Below, piece after piece: positions 46,674-55,383 of a DNA stretch of 64,000 nucleotides. The position numbers and the translations under genes were made by a program. The stretch is from Sediminibacterium sp. GTDB lineage: Bacteria > Bacteroidota > Bacteroidia > Chitinophagales > Chitinophagaceae. The notes beneath the pieces are model-generated. The model was not told the origin of the DNA. It did no database searches and worked only from the letters and a program-made list of their open reading frames with translations. Location of the stretch: positions 62,001 through 126,000 of the forward strand of contig JAEUVE010000015.1 of assembly GCA_016786865.1 (NCBI GenBank). Reading direction: 5' to 3'. The stretch's first letter is position 1. Every line of letters starts with the position of its first letter.

Positions 46674-46716
46674 AAGAAAAAATTTGAAGGTTGCAGCAAG
46701 ATACAGATTATGTGTG

Positions 46717-47331
46717 TTACCAATTCATGGATCTTGCATACTGAACGAGCATGGCGGTATTTTTTAATTCCAGCTTGCGGAGAATATTTCTTCGATGGGT
46801 ATTAACAGTATACGTACTCAGGTGGAGCTTGTCGGCAATTTCCTGACTTGTAAGCCCCTGGGTGATCAATCTCACAATTTCTATTTCACGCTTGCTGATA
46901 TTGGTTTCTGCCGGATGTTTGTTGATCATCGGTTCCTGGTCCCACATGAACACGGGATTTCCCTGAATGATTTCCTTTATGGCAGATAGCAGTTCGTCCG
47001 AAGAAAGATTTTTAATGATATACCCTCTTATCCCTACCAACCTGCACTGATGAACAAGGTCGGCATCGTTTTCCATACTCAACATGATGATGGTGGCAGA
47101 GGCATTTTTTTCTAAAATTTCAATTGCTGCCTGCAATCCGGTACCGTCGGGAAAATAGTAGTCCATCAAAAATATATCCGGTTGTTGTTCGGCATATAAT
47201 CGAACAGCGTCACTGGCAGTAAATGCTTCTCCCTTCCAGCTGAGCCAGTCTACTTCCTTTAACACACTCCGAATGCCCTCCACAAATATTTTATGATCAT
47301 CAGCAATGGCTATACTCGTAATCTTGTGCAT
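46717..47331 (-). CDS. NarL/LuxR-type response regulator
   Basis: 204 residues: receiver (D11 D12, phospho-acceptor D57 in FLMDYYFPDG, K in YIIKNLSSDE) and a C-terminal LuxR helix-turn-helix (SKREIEIVRLITQGLTSQEIADKL, in parts; THRRNILRKL). Partner of the kinase gene seven bases upstream. DNA-binding transcription factor; the neighbouring envelope array is a natural candidate target, but no binding site was identified. Confidence 0.94.
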   Translation of the reverse strand: MHKITSIAIADDHKIFVEGIRSVLKEVDWLSWKGEAFTASDAVRLYAEQQPDIFLMDYYFPDGTGLQAAIEILEKNASATIIMLSMENDADLVHQCRLVGIRGYIIKNLSSDELLSAIKEIIQGNPVFMWDQEPMINKHPAETNISKREIEIVRLITQGLTSQEIADKLHLSTYTVNTHRRNILRKLELKNTAMLVQYARSMNW

Positions 47332-47338
47332 GTTTCCT

Positions 47339-49168
47339 TTACTGCTTTTGCGTTACTTCTATAATGATGGTAGTTCCCTTTTCATTTGAATCGATAGACA
47401 CTTTTCCGTCCAGATACTGAACCCGGTAACGTATATTTTTCCAGCCCAATCCTTCCGTATTATCCGGATCAAAACCTTTTCCATTGTCTTCGACCATCAG
47501 AAAAATCTTTTTTTCCTCTTCCCAGACAGACAGAAACACTTCTGTTGCCGCTGCATGTTTTTTTACATTGTACAAGAGTTCTGTTACGATCCGGTAAATA
47601 CCCGCTTCTACCGACAACGGATAACGATGCAAGGATCCACAATGAAGATGAATCACAAAATCATTGGCGGCGTTCCACCGCGAAATTGTTTTTTCCAGCG
47701 CATGCACCAATCCCTTCTCCTGCAACTGAACCGGCATCAGATCATGTGCGATGTTCCGGAGATCTTCAATGGCATCTTCCAGTTGTTTGTCGATCCAGTG
47801 TTGTGCTTCACCAGCGTCCTTTAGCTGATGGAATGCTCCAATTCTGATACTTCCGAGTAAGCCTCCCATACCATCATGAAGCTCTCTTGCCAATCTGGAT
47901 CTTTCTTCTTCCTGAACCTGAATGAGGCGGTCGGCCAACAAGGATTTTTCGGTTTCCAAAGCATATTGTACTGCTTCTTTTTCTTTTTTATAATAATCGT
48001 ATCTGCGACTTAATCCAAAGGAAAGAATGGTGCTCTCAGAAAGTATTCCAATTGCCGATCCATATTTTCCGACAAAAATAACCCAGTCTGCCTCCACATT
48101 AAATTGGGCAAGAATATTCATAACAGCAAAGACCATCAGTATGCTCAGTGCAGCCACAAAAAAATGAGTCAGTGTTTTAAAATATTTGTAATTCTTATAG
48201 ATGTATATGGCGATTACAAAAATGGTCCCCAGCCACACAAAACTAAGTCCGGCCAGAAAAACACTTCTCCATATACCGGGTTGTTCCGGAACACGGGCCA
48301 GTAAAAGCACACCGATTAATGCCAGTAATAGGAGCTGAAAAAACCGAAGTGGCATTGTATATTGTGGCAGTTGATTGGGGCGGGTGAAAAATCTTTTACA
48401 AAGTTCCAGCATGAATACAAAACTTAAGCTTGCGAAGACCGGCCTCGACTTACTGGCAAAATCGGTGTTTTCGGGCCAGATATACTGAAACCCTATTCCC
48501 CAGTTCGATATCATCCACAGAACCGAGGTGGCAACGTAAAGGGTATAATAAAAGTGAATCTGCTCTTTTAAAGAAATTCCCAGGAAAATATTCAGAACAA
48601 TCAGAAAAAGAAACCATCCGGCAAAAAATCCATATACTGCTTTTTGATCTGCCAGTATCCCAATCATTTCCTTTTCGGGAATGATCGATAATGGAACAAA
48701 AAGCGACTCTCCCGATTTATCTATCTTCAGCAAAAGACCTGTACTGTTTGCGGATATAGGAAACCAAAAATCAGGATCTTTAACGAGTCTTTCCCTAAAG
48801 GGATAATAGTCTCCCGATTGATAACCAAATACAATGCTGTCTTCCTGTACAGTATAAATCCGGAGAATATTTATGTGCGGATTGGCTACCTGCAACCACG
48901 AGTTGGGGTATTCCCCTGCCGGTATAAAAACCCACCATGGGTGATTGCTGAAGCCTGGATTAAAAAAACCTTTCTTTCCCTGTCCTTTTTCATTGCTGAT
49001 TTTCAGGAGCGCCTCCCGGGGTGAAAGATGAAGCGAGTCGGGGGTTACAAAAAAAACAGGCTTTACAACATTGGCTGGAGCCTTGGTAAATTGGTATACG
49101 ATAAAAGTCAACGATACAAAAAGCAGGGATACCACCGCTGCTATTATGCTTTTTTTATAGAAATTCAT
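47339..49168 (-). CDS. 7TMR-DISM sensor histidine kinase, HisKA_3 type
   Basis: 609 residues. One N-terminal hydrophobic anchor or signal, an extracytoplasmic jelly-roll (about 40-170), seven transmembrane helices (about 175-385), coiled linker, H431 in the HisKA_3 dimerisation helix (LARELHDGMGG) and a short HATPase with DNGKGFD and GLGWKNI. This DesK/NarX-like layout matches the NarL regulator it is paired with. It lies at the downstream end of the esterase/barrel array, in the same direction. Confidence 0.94.
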   Translation of the reverse strand: MNFYKKSIIAAVVSLLFVSLTFIVYQFTKAPANVVKPVFFVTPDSLHLSPREALLKISNEKGQGKKGFFNPGFSNHPWWVFIPAGEYPNSWLQVANPHINILRIYTVQEDSIVFGYQSGDYYPFRERLVKDPDFWFPISANSTGLLLKIDKSGESLFVPLSIIPEKEMIGILADQKAVYGFFAGWFLFLIVLNIFLGISLKEQIHFYYTLYVATSVLWMISNWGIGFQYIWPENTDFASKSRPVFASLSFVFMLELCKRFFTRPNQLPQYTMPLRFFQLLLLALIGVLLLARVPEQPGIWRSVFLAGLSFVWLGTIFVIAIYIYKNYKYFKTLTHFFVAALSILMVFAVMNILAQFNVEADWVIFVGKYGSAIGILSESTILSFGLSRRYDYYKKEKEAVQYALETEKSLLADRLIQVQEEERSRLARELHDGMGGLLGSIRIGAFHQLKDAGEAQHWIDKQLEDAIEDLRNIAHDLMPVQLQEKGLVHALEKTISRWNAANDFVIHLHCGSLHRYPLSVEAGIYRIVTELLYNVKKHAAATEVFLSVWEEEKKIFLMVEDNGKGFDPDNTEGLGWKNIRYRVQYLDGKVSIDSNEKGTTIIIEVTQKQ

Positions 49169-49194
49169 CGTTGATTTTATATAAAGAGAGGTGG

Positions 49195-50844
49195 TTATTT
49201 GAATTTGGGTGGCTGCAGTTCATCCCATCCGGTAGATTGCTGATATGCTTTTGCAGCCAGTAATATGGAAGCCTCATCGTATAAATTTCCTAAAAAAGTG
49301 ATACTGGTGGGCAACTGAGATCGTTTATCAAATCCCGTAGGAACACAAATAGCTGGATGACCGGTCAGATTGGTAATGGCCGACTGGTTACCACTACCTC
49401 TGGTAGGGCAAATCAGTACATCAATGGATTGCATTGTTTCATTCATTTTTTGCATCAACAAATAGCGATGTCTGTTGGCATTCACATATTCCACAGCAGG
49501 CATCAGCCTGGATACCCTGAAACTATTGGGCCAGTCGTTGATTCCCTGGCGAGTCATTGCATCATCTGTGTTGTTTCTGGTAAACTCATCAAATGCAGCC
49601 GCAGATTCTGCGCTTATAACAATATCCATGATGTTGAACTTATAAACACCGCTGTCCGGAAATACCACGGGAATCAGTTCCACGCCCATTTGTTTAAATG
49701 TTTCTAGTACTTTCCATTCGTTGCGGGAGGTATCCGTGATTTTATCAAAATAATTCTTTGCATACCCTACTTTCAGTTTTTTGATGTCTCCATCTGGCTT
49801 ATAATTAAAGGGTTTTGATACAGCCGACTGATCCAGTCCATCTGTACCATGCAGGTATGCAAATACCATGGCAGCATCTTCCGCTGTGCGGCAGATAGGG
49901 CCTGCTTTATCCAGGCTCCAGCTAAGGGCCATAGCACCAGATCTGCTGATTCTTCCGAATGTAGGACGAAGTCCTGTTACCCCGCAGGTGGATGCAGGAG
50001 AAATAATAGATCCCCAGGTTTCTGTACCAATAGCAAAGGGGACCAGGCCGGCTACAGTGGCAGCAGCAGAACCTGCCGAGGATCCGGAAGAACCCTGTTT
50101 TAGATTCCATGGATTTTTTGTTCTTCCACCATACCAGTAATCTCCCATCGCAAGGGCGCCCAGCGTGAACTTGGCAATCAGGACTGCACCGGCTTCTTTG
50201 AGTTTGGTATAAACATAAGCGTCTTCTTCTATTTGCTGATTTTTATATGGCTCCGCCCCCCAGGTGGTTTTGGTTCCTTTCACAGCAAAAAGATCTTTAA
50301 GGCCATAAGGTATGCCGTGCAGCGGGCCTTTGTATTTACCTGCTGCAATAGCGGCATCTGCTTCGGCTGCCTGTTGCAGCGCCAGCTCTTCAGTAATAGT
50401 GATTACGCATTCCAGCGAGTCTCCGAATTGACGGATTCTATTGATAAAAAAACGAGTGAGTTCTTTTGAGCTTATTTTTTTTGTTCGGATCAGGGAGGCC
50501 AGTTCTTCAATGGAGAAATAGGCAAGATCATTTTTATTTTCAGGCAATACTGTTTTATATCGCTTCCAATGAATTGGCTCCTGTTTTACAGGAAAAGTCA
50601 TACCTGGTAATACCGGATTATGCCACAGGCTCATGGGTACCGCATTGCCCAAAGTTTGAGCGTGCATCATTCTGAACAAAAGCAGGTTTTCTTTTACACC
50701 TGCATACATGGTGTCTGTTTCTTTTTGTGTAAAAGAAAGATCAAATATTTTAGCGGAAGAAAGCAGATCATTTTTGGAAATTGTATCCTGTGCGGAAAGG
50801 TTCATTGCACTCATCAGGCACCATAAAAAAAATAATTTATACAT
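49195..50844 (-). CDS. Secreted amidase-signature hydrolase
   Basis: 549 residues with a signal peptide (to LSAQ). The Ser-cisSer-Lys centre is intact: K183 (GLKDLF), a Ser in GSSGSSAG (251-258) and nucleophile S279 (ETWGSIISPAS). An unusual ~100-residue segment precedes the amidase domain. Related to GatA in fold, but export excludes a role in tRNA amidation; the substrate is some periplasmic amide. It follows the PlsC-like gene by 60 bases. Confidence 0.92.
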   Translation of the reverse strand: MYKLFFLWCLMSAMNLSAQDTISKNDLLSSAKIFDLSFTQKETDTMYAGVKENLLLFRMMHAQTLGNAVPMSLWHNPVLPGMTFPVKQEPIHWKRYKTVLPENKNDLAYFSIEELASLIRTKKISSKELTRFFINRIRQFGDSLECVITITEELALQQAAEADAAIAAGKYKGPLHGIPYGLKDLFAVKGTKTTWGAEPYKNQQIEEDAYVYTKLKEAGAVLIAKFTLGALAMGDYWYGGRTKNPWNLKQGSSGSSAGSAAATVAGLVPFAIGTETWGSIISPASTCGVTGLRPTFGRISRSGAMALSWSLDKAGPICRTAEDAAMVFAYLHGTDGLDQSAVSKPFNYKPDGDIKKLKVGYAKNYFDKITDTSRNEWKVLETFKQMGVELIPVVFPDSGVYKFNIMDIVISAESAAAFDEFTRNNTDDAMTRQGINDWPNSFRVSRLMPAVEYVNANRHRYLLMQKMNETMQSIDVLICPTRGSGNQSAITNLTGHPAICVPTGFDKRSQLPTSITFLGNLYDEASILLAAKAYQQSTGWDELQPPKFK

Positions 50845-50904
50845 GTATTATGGATTGATATAAATACCAAACAAGGTACAGGAAGATCATGGTTTTTTCA
50901 AAGA

Positions 50905-51819
50905 TCATCCTTTAAATAAAATATAGACTCTTGCCGAGAGGGGGTGCATTAAAATAATCATCAAAATGAAGACAGGATGAACCTGCAGAGAAAGGAGCAA
51001 CAACCCCATCAGGAGCAGATATATAGGATAAACCACAAATAGTGCGGCAAACAATACCGAATCGTAAAAAACGGTATCCTTTGTTTTTAGTCGGATGATG
51101 GTACTTAAGAGCCGGTATAGTGGAAAATGTAAAATTCTGCCGGTGAATATCATCGGCTTAGCCCATAAAGGAGCTGATGGCTTTGTATCAGCAGGCAACT
51201 GAATCAGCGGTTCCAGCCGTGATTTTATCTGGCGGTTAAAAAACGCGTAGTTTTTGGCCTTTTCGGTAAAAGGCAGAAGGCTGTTAACCGGAAGTAGCGT
51301 TGCTCCGGCTATCCTTACCTGTTTGCCAATACCGGAAAAAGAATCATAGGTAATAGCTACCGGTAAAATCATCAGCGTTTCCTCCAGCTCGGGGTTCATT
51401 GCAATTCTGGCGGCTCCTTTCTTAAAAGGCTGCAGCTGGTGGCTGTTAATACAAATTCCCTCTATAAATAGGAGTACAATACCCCCAGCAGCCAAAATCC
51501 GGCGACTTTCCGTAAAAGCATATTCATTCAGGTAAAGGTTTTCCTTACCCTCACTCAGGCGATATACAGGAATCATATTCAGCATCCGGAGAAAAAAGCG
51601 GTGGTGTTTTTTAATAAATGCGTCGCCCCTGGCCAGAAAATGAATTTTTCCTGAAAACTGAGCACCTATTAAAATAGCATCCAGAAAAGAGTTGGGGTGA
51701 TTAGCTACCACCAGCAAGGGACCCTTTGTTTTGAAGACATGCCGGTTAACCACCGTCAGTTCTTTGCAAAAGAGCCAGATGGCCGCCTTGATCAGTTTTT
51801 TGAATAAATGATAAATCAA
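50905..51819 (-). CDS. PlsC/GPAT-type membrane acyltransferase
   Basis: 304 residues. Acyltransferase motif in the variant form NHPNSFLD (HX5D), which is common in this Bacteroidota group, and an EG motif in FIEGICINSH. Two hydrophobic helices occupy the last ~50 residues. Transfers acyl groups, probably to a glycerol- or ornithine-type lipid. It is 51 bases after barrel 1 of the esterase/barrel array and runs in the same direction, so it may share the transcript. Confidence 0.86.
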   Translation of the reverse strand: MIYHLFKKLIKAAIWLFCKELTVVNRHVFKTKGPLLVVANHPNSFLDAILIGAQFSGKIHFLARGDAFIKKHHRFFLRMLNMIPVYRLSEGKENLYLNEYAFTESRRILAAGGIVLLFIEGICINSHQLQPFKKGAARIAMNPELEETLMILPVAITYDSFSGIGKQVRIAGATLLPVNSLLPFTEKAKNYAFFNRQIKSRLEPLIQLPADTKPSAPLWAKPMIFTGRILHFPLYRLLSTIIRLKTKDTVFYDSVLFAALFVVYPIYLLLMGLLLLSLQVHPVFILMIILMHPLSARVYILFKG

Positions 51820-51870
51820 ACCGGATATAATTAGCTTTTTTCTATTTCGGATCAGCTATTTAGTATTAAT

Positions 51871-52686
51871 TTAGGGTAATCTGGTAATAAATGAAACACC
51901 CAAACCAATTCCGCCGCCGGCGTTTTTTCCATACACCACGGAAGAAACCTGAAACATCGGCATGATGGTTCGGGTTATTCTTCTGCCATAAGAAAGCGTT
52001 AGCCGTCCATTGGTAAAACTGGTATTTGCAAAAAGGTTGGGATTAAAACTGGTATTGCTGCTAACCGACTCCTGGTGCATGAAACTGATGGTTGCCAGGC
52101 TGAACATATTGAATTTTCTACCGTATGTAGCAGTATATGTATACTGTTTAGGGCCTTCGGGATTATCGAAAAAATGGGTATATGCGGCCTGTACAATGGC
52201 AAAGGCCGCCTTGCCCGCAGCAAATGAGTAATTGACCTCCAGGCTATATGCTCTCGAAGCATACCCAAGAGAAACCACACTGTCTTTTTGATACATGGGC
52301 ATCATGAATAATGCCTTTGCTGTAAAGTGCCGGTGCTGATCATCGGAAGAAAAATGCTTGGCAAGGCCCACCGAAACATCTCCCAAACCGGAATTACCCC
52401 TGATTGAATCTTTGTTTACTCCTCTTTGAATGATAAAAGGAACGTTTACCAACAGATCAATGCTTCTGCCTAATCCATGGTTCAACGATATGTTTGTGAT
52501 ATGCGTTTCAAAATAATTACCCGAAGGAAAGGGGGTTCTTTTCCAGCTTCTGTTGTAATTGGATGCAGAATAAAAATACGTGTAACCGGGAAGTATTGTT
52601 GTTCTGCCTTTACCAATGGGCCAGTCGGCTCTTGCTTTTTGCAAAAAAACCGTTAGTGCGATCAGGATCATTGTTGCCTTCCTCAT
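51871..52686 (-). CDS. Outer-membrane beta-barrel 1 of the esterase/barrel array
   Basis: 271 residues, signal peptide ending KARA, mature start DWPIGKGRTTILPGY. Alternating strands through to a terminal aromatic-rich strand predict an outer-membrane barrel. Paralogous to barrels 2 and 3 by (W/F)P(I/V)G(K/R)G, PEGPxQ, YGR(R/K)I and GKNxGxG. Its ATG overlaps the stop of hydrolase A by four bases (ATGA), so the two are translationally coupled and probably act together. Substrate or cargo unknown. Confidence 0.82.
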   Translation of the reverse strand: MRKATMILIALTVFLQKARADWPIGKGRTTILPGYTYFYSASNYNRSWKRTPFPSGNYFETHITNISLNHGLGRSIDLLVNVPFIIQRGVNKDSIRGNSGLGDVSVGLAKHFSSDDQHRHFTAKALFMMPMYQKDSVVSLGYASRAYSLEVNYSFAAGKAAFAIVQAAYTHFFDNPEGPKQYTYTATYGRKFNMFSLATISFMHQESVSSNTSFNPNLFANTSFTNGRLTLSYGRRITRTIMPMFQVSSVVYGKNAGGGIGLGVSFITRLP

Positions 52687-54536
52687 TTGCCAATATTTTT
52701 TCTTTTACGCAACAATTTTTCGCTCATCCAGATCATTTGATAGTGCCGGTGTTCCATGGTAATTTCATGTCCGAGATGCGGGGCCACATACATTTCACTT
52801 TTTTCGATCGTTGCCGGATTCATTTTATTGAACGCAGCCACCACCGTTGCAGCCGGCGCAAGCGGGTCCAGTAAACTCACCGCATACAATACCGAACAAT
52901 TGATCATTGGCATGAAGTTTTGTACTTCAAAATAACTCAGATTATCCAACAGCTGCTCAATGGTAACGCCAGGATTTTCTTTTACATAGTCTACAACATG
53001 CTTAATGGGGAAATTGTCGTACAGAGGATTACTCAGTAGTTTATAACTCTCATGAAAATCACAAAAAATAGGGTTATCTACAATTAAGCTGTTAATGCGA
53101 TTACCTGTTAAAGCTGCTGTTACAAGCGATAAAGTGGCACCCTGGCTTCCGCCAAAAACAATCACCCTCGACAAATCAAATCCCATTTCTTCGTGCGAAT
53201 AAATAAAGTCTATTGCCCTTACACAGTCCATGTACATTCCCCGGTACATGTAATTGTCTCTGTCGGTAATATTGATCAAAAGTGGTTGTTCGTTTTCAGG
53301 ATTAAAGGGCTTCCAGTTTTTTTCAATTCCCCTTGTGTTGAGGTTAAAGCCAATATAGTTTTCATACAACAAGGGTTGAAGCTCCACCCTGTATCCCTGT
53401 AACCCTACAACCACAGGATATTTTCCGGGTAGTCTTGGAACAGTAAGCCATCCAAAAATTTTAACTTCATCCAGTGAAATCATTTCCACCTTATACACTT
53501 TATGAAACCGGGTGGTTCTGGTTTGATCCAATATGATATTATACTTTGGATCCACCATAGCCAGGTCGGCTTTTGCCTTTGCCCAGAAAGCTTCAAAATC
53601 GGGTGGCTTGTGATACGAGGTGGAAATACCGCTTGGCCTGTATCCGAAAGCATATTTGGTTGTGTCGTCGTATGTGGTCAGATTCAGGGCAACGGTAATA
53701 CCATAAATACCCGGAGCGGATACGGGCGGAATTTTAATTTTAAACTGCCTGCTTCCTTTTTTGGGCAATTTGATGGCCACAACCCTTGTTTCCAGGGTTG
53801 CTCCATTGTCGGTTTTAAGGATATAGGTGAGCGTGCCCTCCTGTTTGGTTTTATACTTATTGGTCAGTTGAACATGGTATCCGATGTTTTCGGGATCCCA
53901 GAACACCCCGTCTTTATTAATGGGCTTAATTACGGTGATGATTTCTCCTTCATCATGAGATGCCTCTTCCAGGTCTCCCTCTATATGCTTTTCCGGATCT
54001 TCCGGAATATTTTCTGCAGAAGCAATCTTTTCGAAATTTGCTGCGGTATTGTTGAGTTCATACGGGTTCCCCGGCCTGTCTTGTTTCAGCGATTTGGGGT
54101 CTTTGTACGTAAATTCGCTCGTAAGGTCTCCTGTAAAATCGTTAAGGGTAAGATCGAAGCGAATGGTGAATACCCCGTTTTCTTCAAAGGGAATTACAAA
54201 AGAAGATTCAAATGTTTTTTTTGCAGCAACTTTTACTGCATAAGATCCGGTTGAATGAATTTCGTTCCGGTTGTTTATGATTTTGTACAGCAATGTTCCC
54301 TCCTGGTCTGTCTCCAGGTTGTTTTTAAAACTTGCCCGATATTTCACCGGGCTTTTTCTTCCAAAAACAGCTTTCGATTTTGCCGGCAGAATCCTAATTT
54401 CTACGGGATCGCCGGAAAAAAACGCATCATTTACTTTAGCCAACAGGGTTTGGTTGCCAATCAAAAATACAATCAGCAACAAGAATGCAGAAAGCGAAGG
54501 AAACTGTTTTTTATCTTTTTGAACAGGGGTCAACAT
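52683..54536 (-). CDS. Ig-domain acetylxylan-esterase-like hydrolase A
   Basis: 617 residues: signal peptide or anchor (about 15-33), Ig-like domain (45-145), acidic linker (165-200), a second Ig-like domain (200-300) related to the first (both carry QEGTL), and an alpha/beta hydrolase of the AXE1/CE7 type (310-617). The catalytic triad looks complete: S464 in GGSQGA, D557 in SLLDPLAP, H590 in LGHE. Probably a secreted deacylase acting on a polysaccharide or other ester; the substrate is unproven. Confidence 0.85.
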   Translation of the reverse strand: MLTPVQKDKKQFPSLSAFLLLIVFLIGNQTLLAKVNDAFFSGDPVEIRILPAKSKAVFGRKSPVKYRASFKNNLETDQEGTLLYKIINNRNEIHSTGSYAVKVAAKKTFESSFVIPFEENGVFTIRFDLTLNDFTGDLTSEFTYKDPKSLKQDRPGNPYELNNTAANFEKIASAENIPEDPEKHIEGDLEEASHDEGEIITVIKPINKDGVFWDPENIGYHVQLTNKYKTKQEGTLTYILKTDNGATLETRVVAIKLPKKGSRQFKIKIPPVSAPGIYGITVALNLTTYDDTTKYAFGYRPSGISTSYHKPPDFEAFWAKAKADLAMVDPKYNIILDQTRTTRFHKVYKVEMISLDEVKIFGWLTVPRLPGKYPVVVGLQGYRVELQPLLYENYIGFNLNTRGIEKNWKPFNPENEQPLLINITDRDNYMYRGMYMDCVRAIDFIYSHEEMGFDLSRVIVFGGSQGATLSLVTAALTGNRINSLIVDNPIFCDFHESYKLLSNPLYDNFPIKHVVDYVKENPGVTIEQLLDNLSYFEVQNFMPMINCSVLYAVSLLDPLAPAATVVAAFNKMNPATIEKSEMYVAPHLGHEITMEHRHYQMIWMSEKLLRKRKNIGK

Positions 54537-54558
54537 GCAAAATTTACGATGAAAAATA

Positions 54559-55383
54559 CTAGGGAAGTTTCATTACTAAAAAAACACTTGCACTCATCCC
54601 AAGGCCAATGTTCTTTCCATAAAGCGTATAAGCACCCTGCAAATAAGGTGTAAGTGTTCTGCTGATTTTTCTGCCATAAGCAACTGTAAACAAACCAGAA
54701 CTGAAATTTCTGGTAGCTTGTGGGTTGGGGTTGAATGCGATATTATTGCTCTCAGACACCTGATGGGCAAAATTGAAAGTAACCAGACTGTATTTATTCA
54801 GTGATCGTCCAAAGGTAAATGCGCCCCTGTACTGATTGGGTCCTTCGGCATAATCAATAAATCTGGTATAGGAACCTTCTATAACGGCAAAAGATTGTTT
54901 AATGGGTGTGAACGAATAATTGATTGTTGCCTGAACGCCTTTAGACGCATAACCCAGCTCTGGGGTTTTATTGTTTTCATACGTGGGTATGATCACCTGG
55001 GCTTTGATGGTTAGATGTTTCTGAAATTCTGCAGAAGGAAAATGATAGGCAAGGCCCACTGAAACATCCCCAACCCCTGCATTGGTTTTACGAATTCCAT
55101 TTGAAACCTGATCCTGAGCAATAAAAGGTAAGTTGGTAATAAGATCCAGTCTTCTGCTCAAACCGTGTACCATGGTAAGCCCGTAAAAATGCGACTGAAA
55201 TTTATCTCCGGGATTGAAAGAAGCCAGCTTTCCGTTTGCGTCAAAATATTTAGAGGAATAAAAATAATTATACGAAGCAATCAGCGATGTTCTTCCCTTA
55301 CCAACAGGCCAGTCGGCCCTGCTGGAAAAGACCAGCAGGATCAGCACTGCAGAACAGATTATTTTATTGATTGCCGAATTCAT
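54559..55383 (-). CDS. Outer-membrane beta-barrel 2 of the esterase/barrel array
   Basis: 274 residues, signal peptide to SSRA, mature start DWPVGKGRTSLIASY. Closest to barrel 1: shared LGYAS, FNPNP/FNPNL, YGRKI and GKNxGxG in the same order. Its start lies 20 bases inside the end of hydrolase B, giving the same coupled hydrolase-barrel arrangement as the first pair. Function unknown. Confidence 0.82.
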   Translation of the reverse strand: MNSAINKIICSAVLILLVFSSRADWPVGKGRTSLIASYNYFYSSKYFDANGKLASFNPGDKFQSHFYGLTMVHGLSRRLDLITNLPFIAQDQVSNGIRKTNAGVGDVSVGLAYHFPSAEFQKHLTIKAQVIIPTYENNKTPELGYASKGVQATINYSFTPIKQSFAVIEGSYTRFIDYAEGPNQYRGAFTFGRSLNKYSLVTFNFAHQVSESNNIAFNPNPQATRNFSSGLFTVAYGRKISRTLTPYLQGAYTLYGKNIGLGMSASVFLVMKLP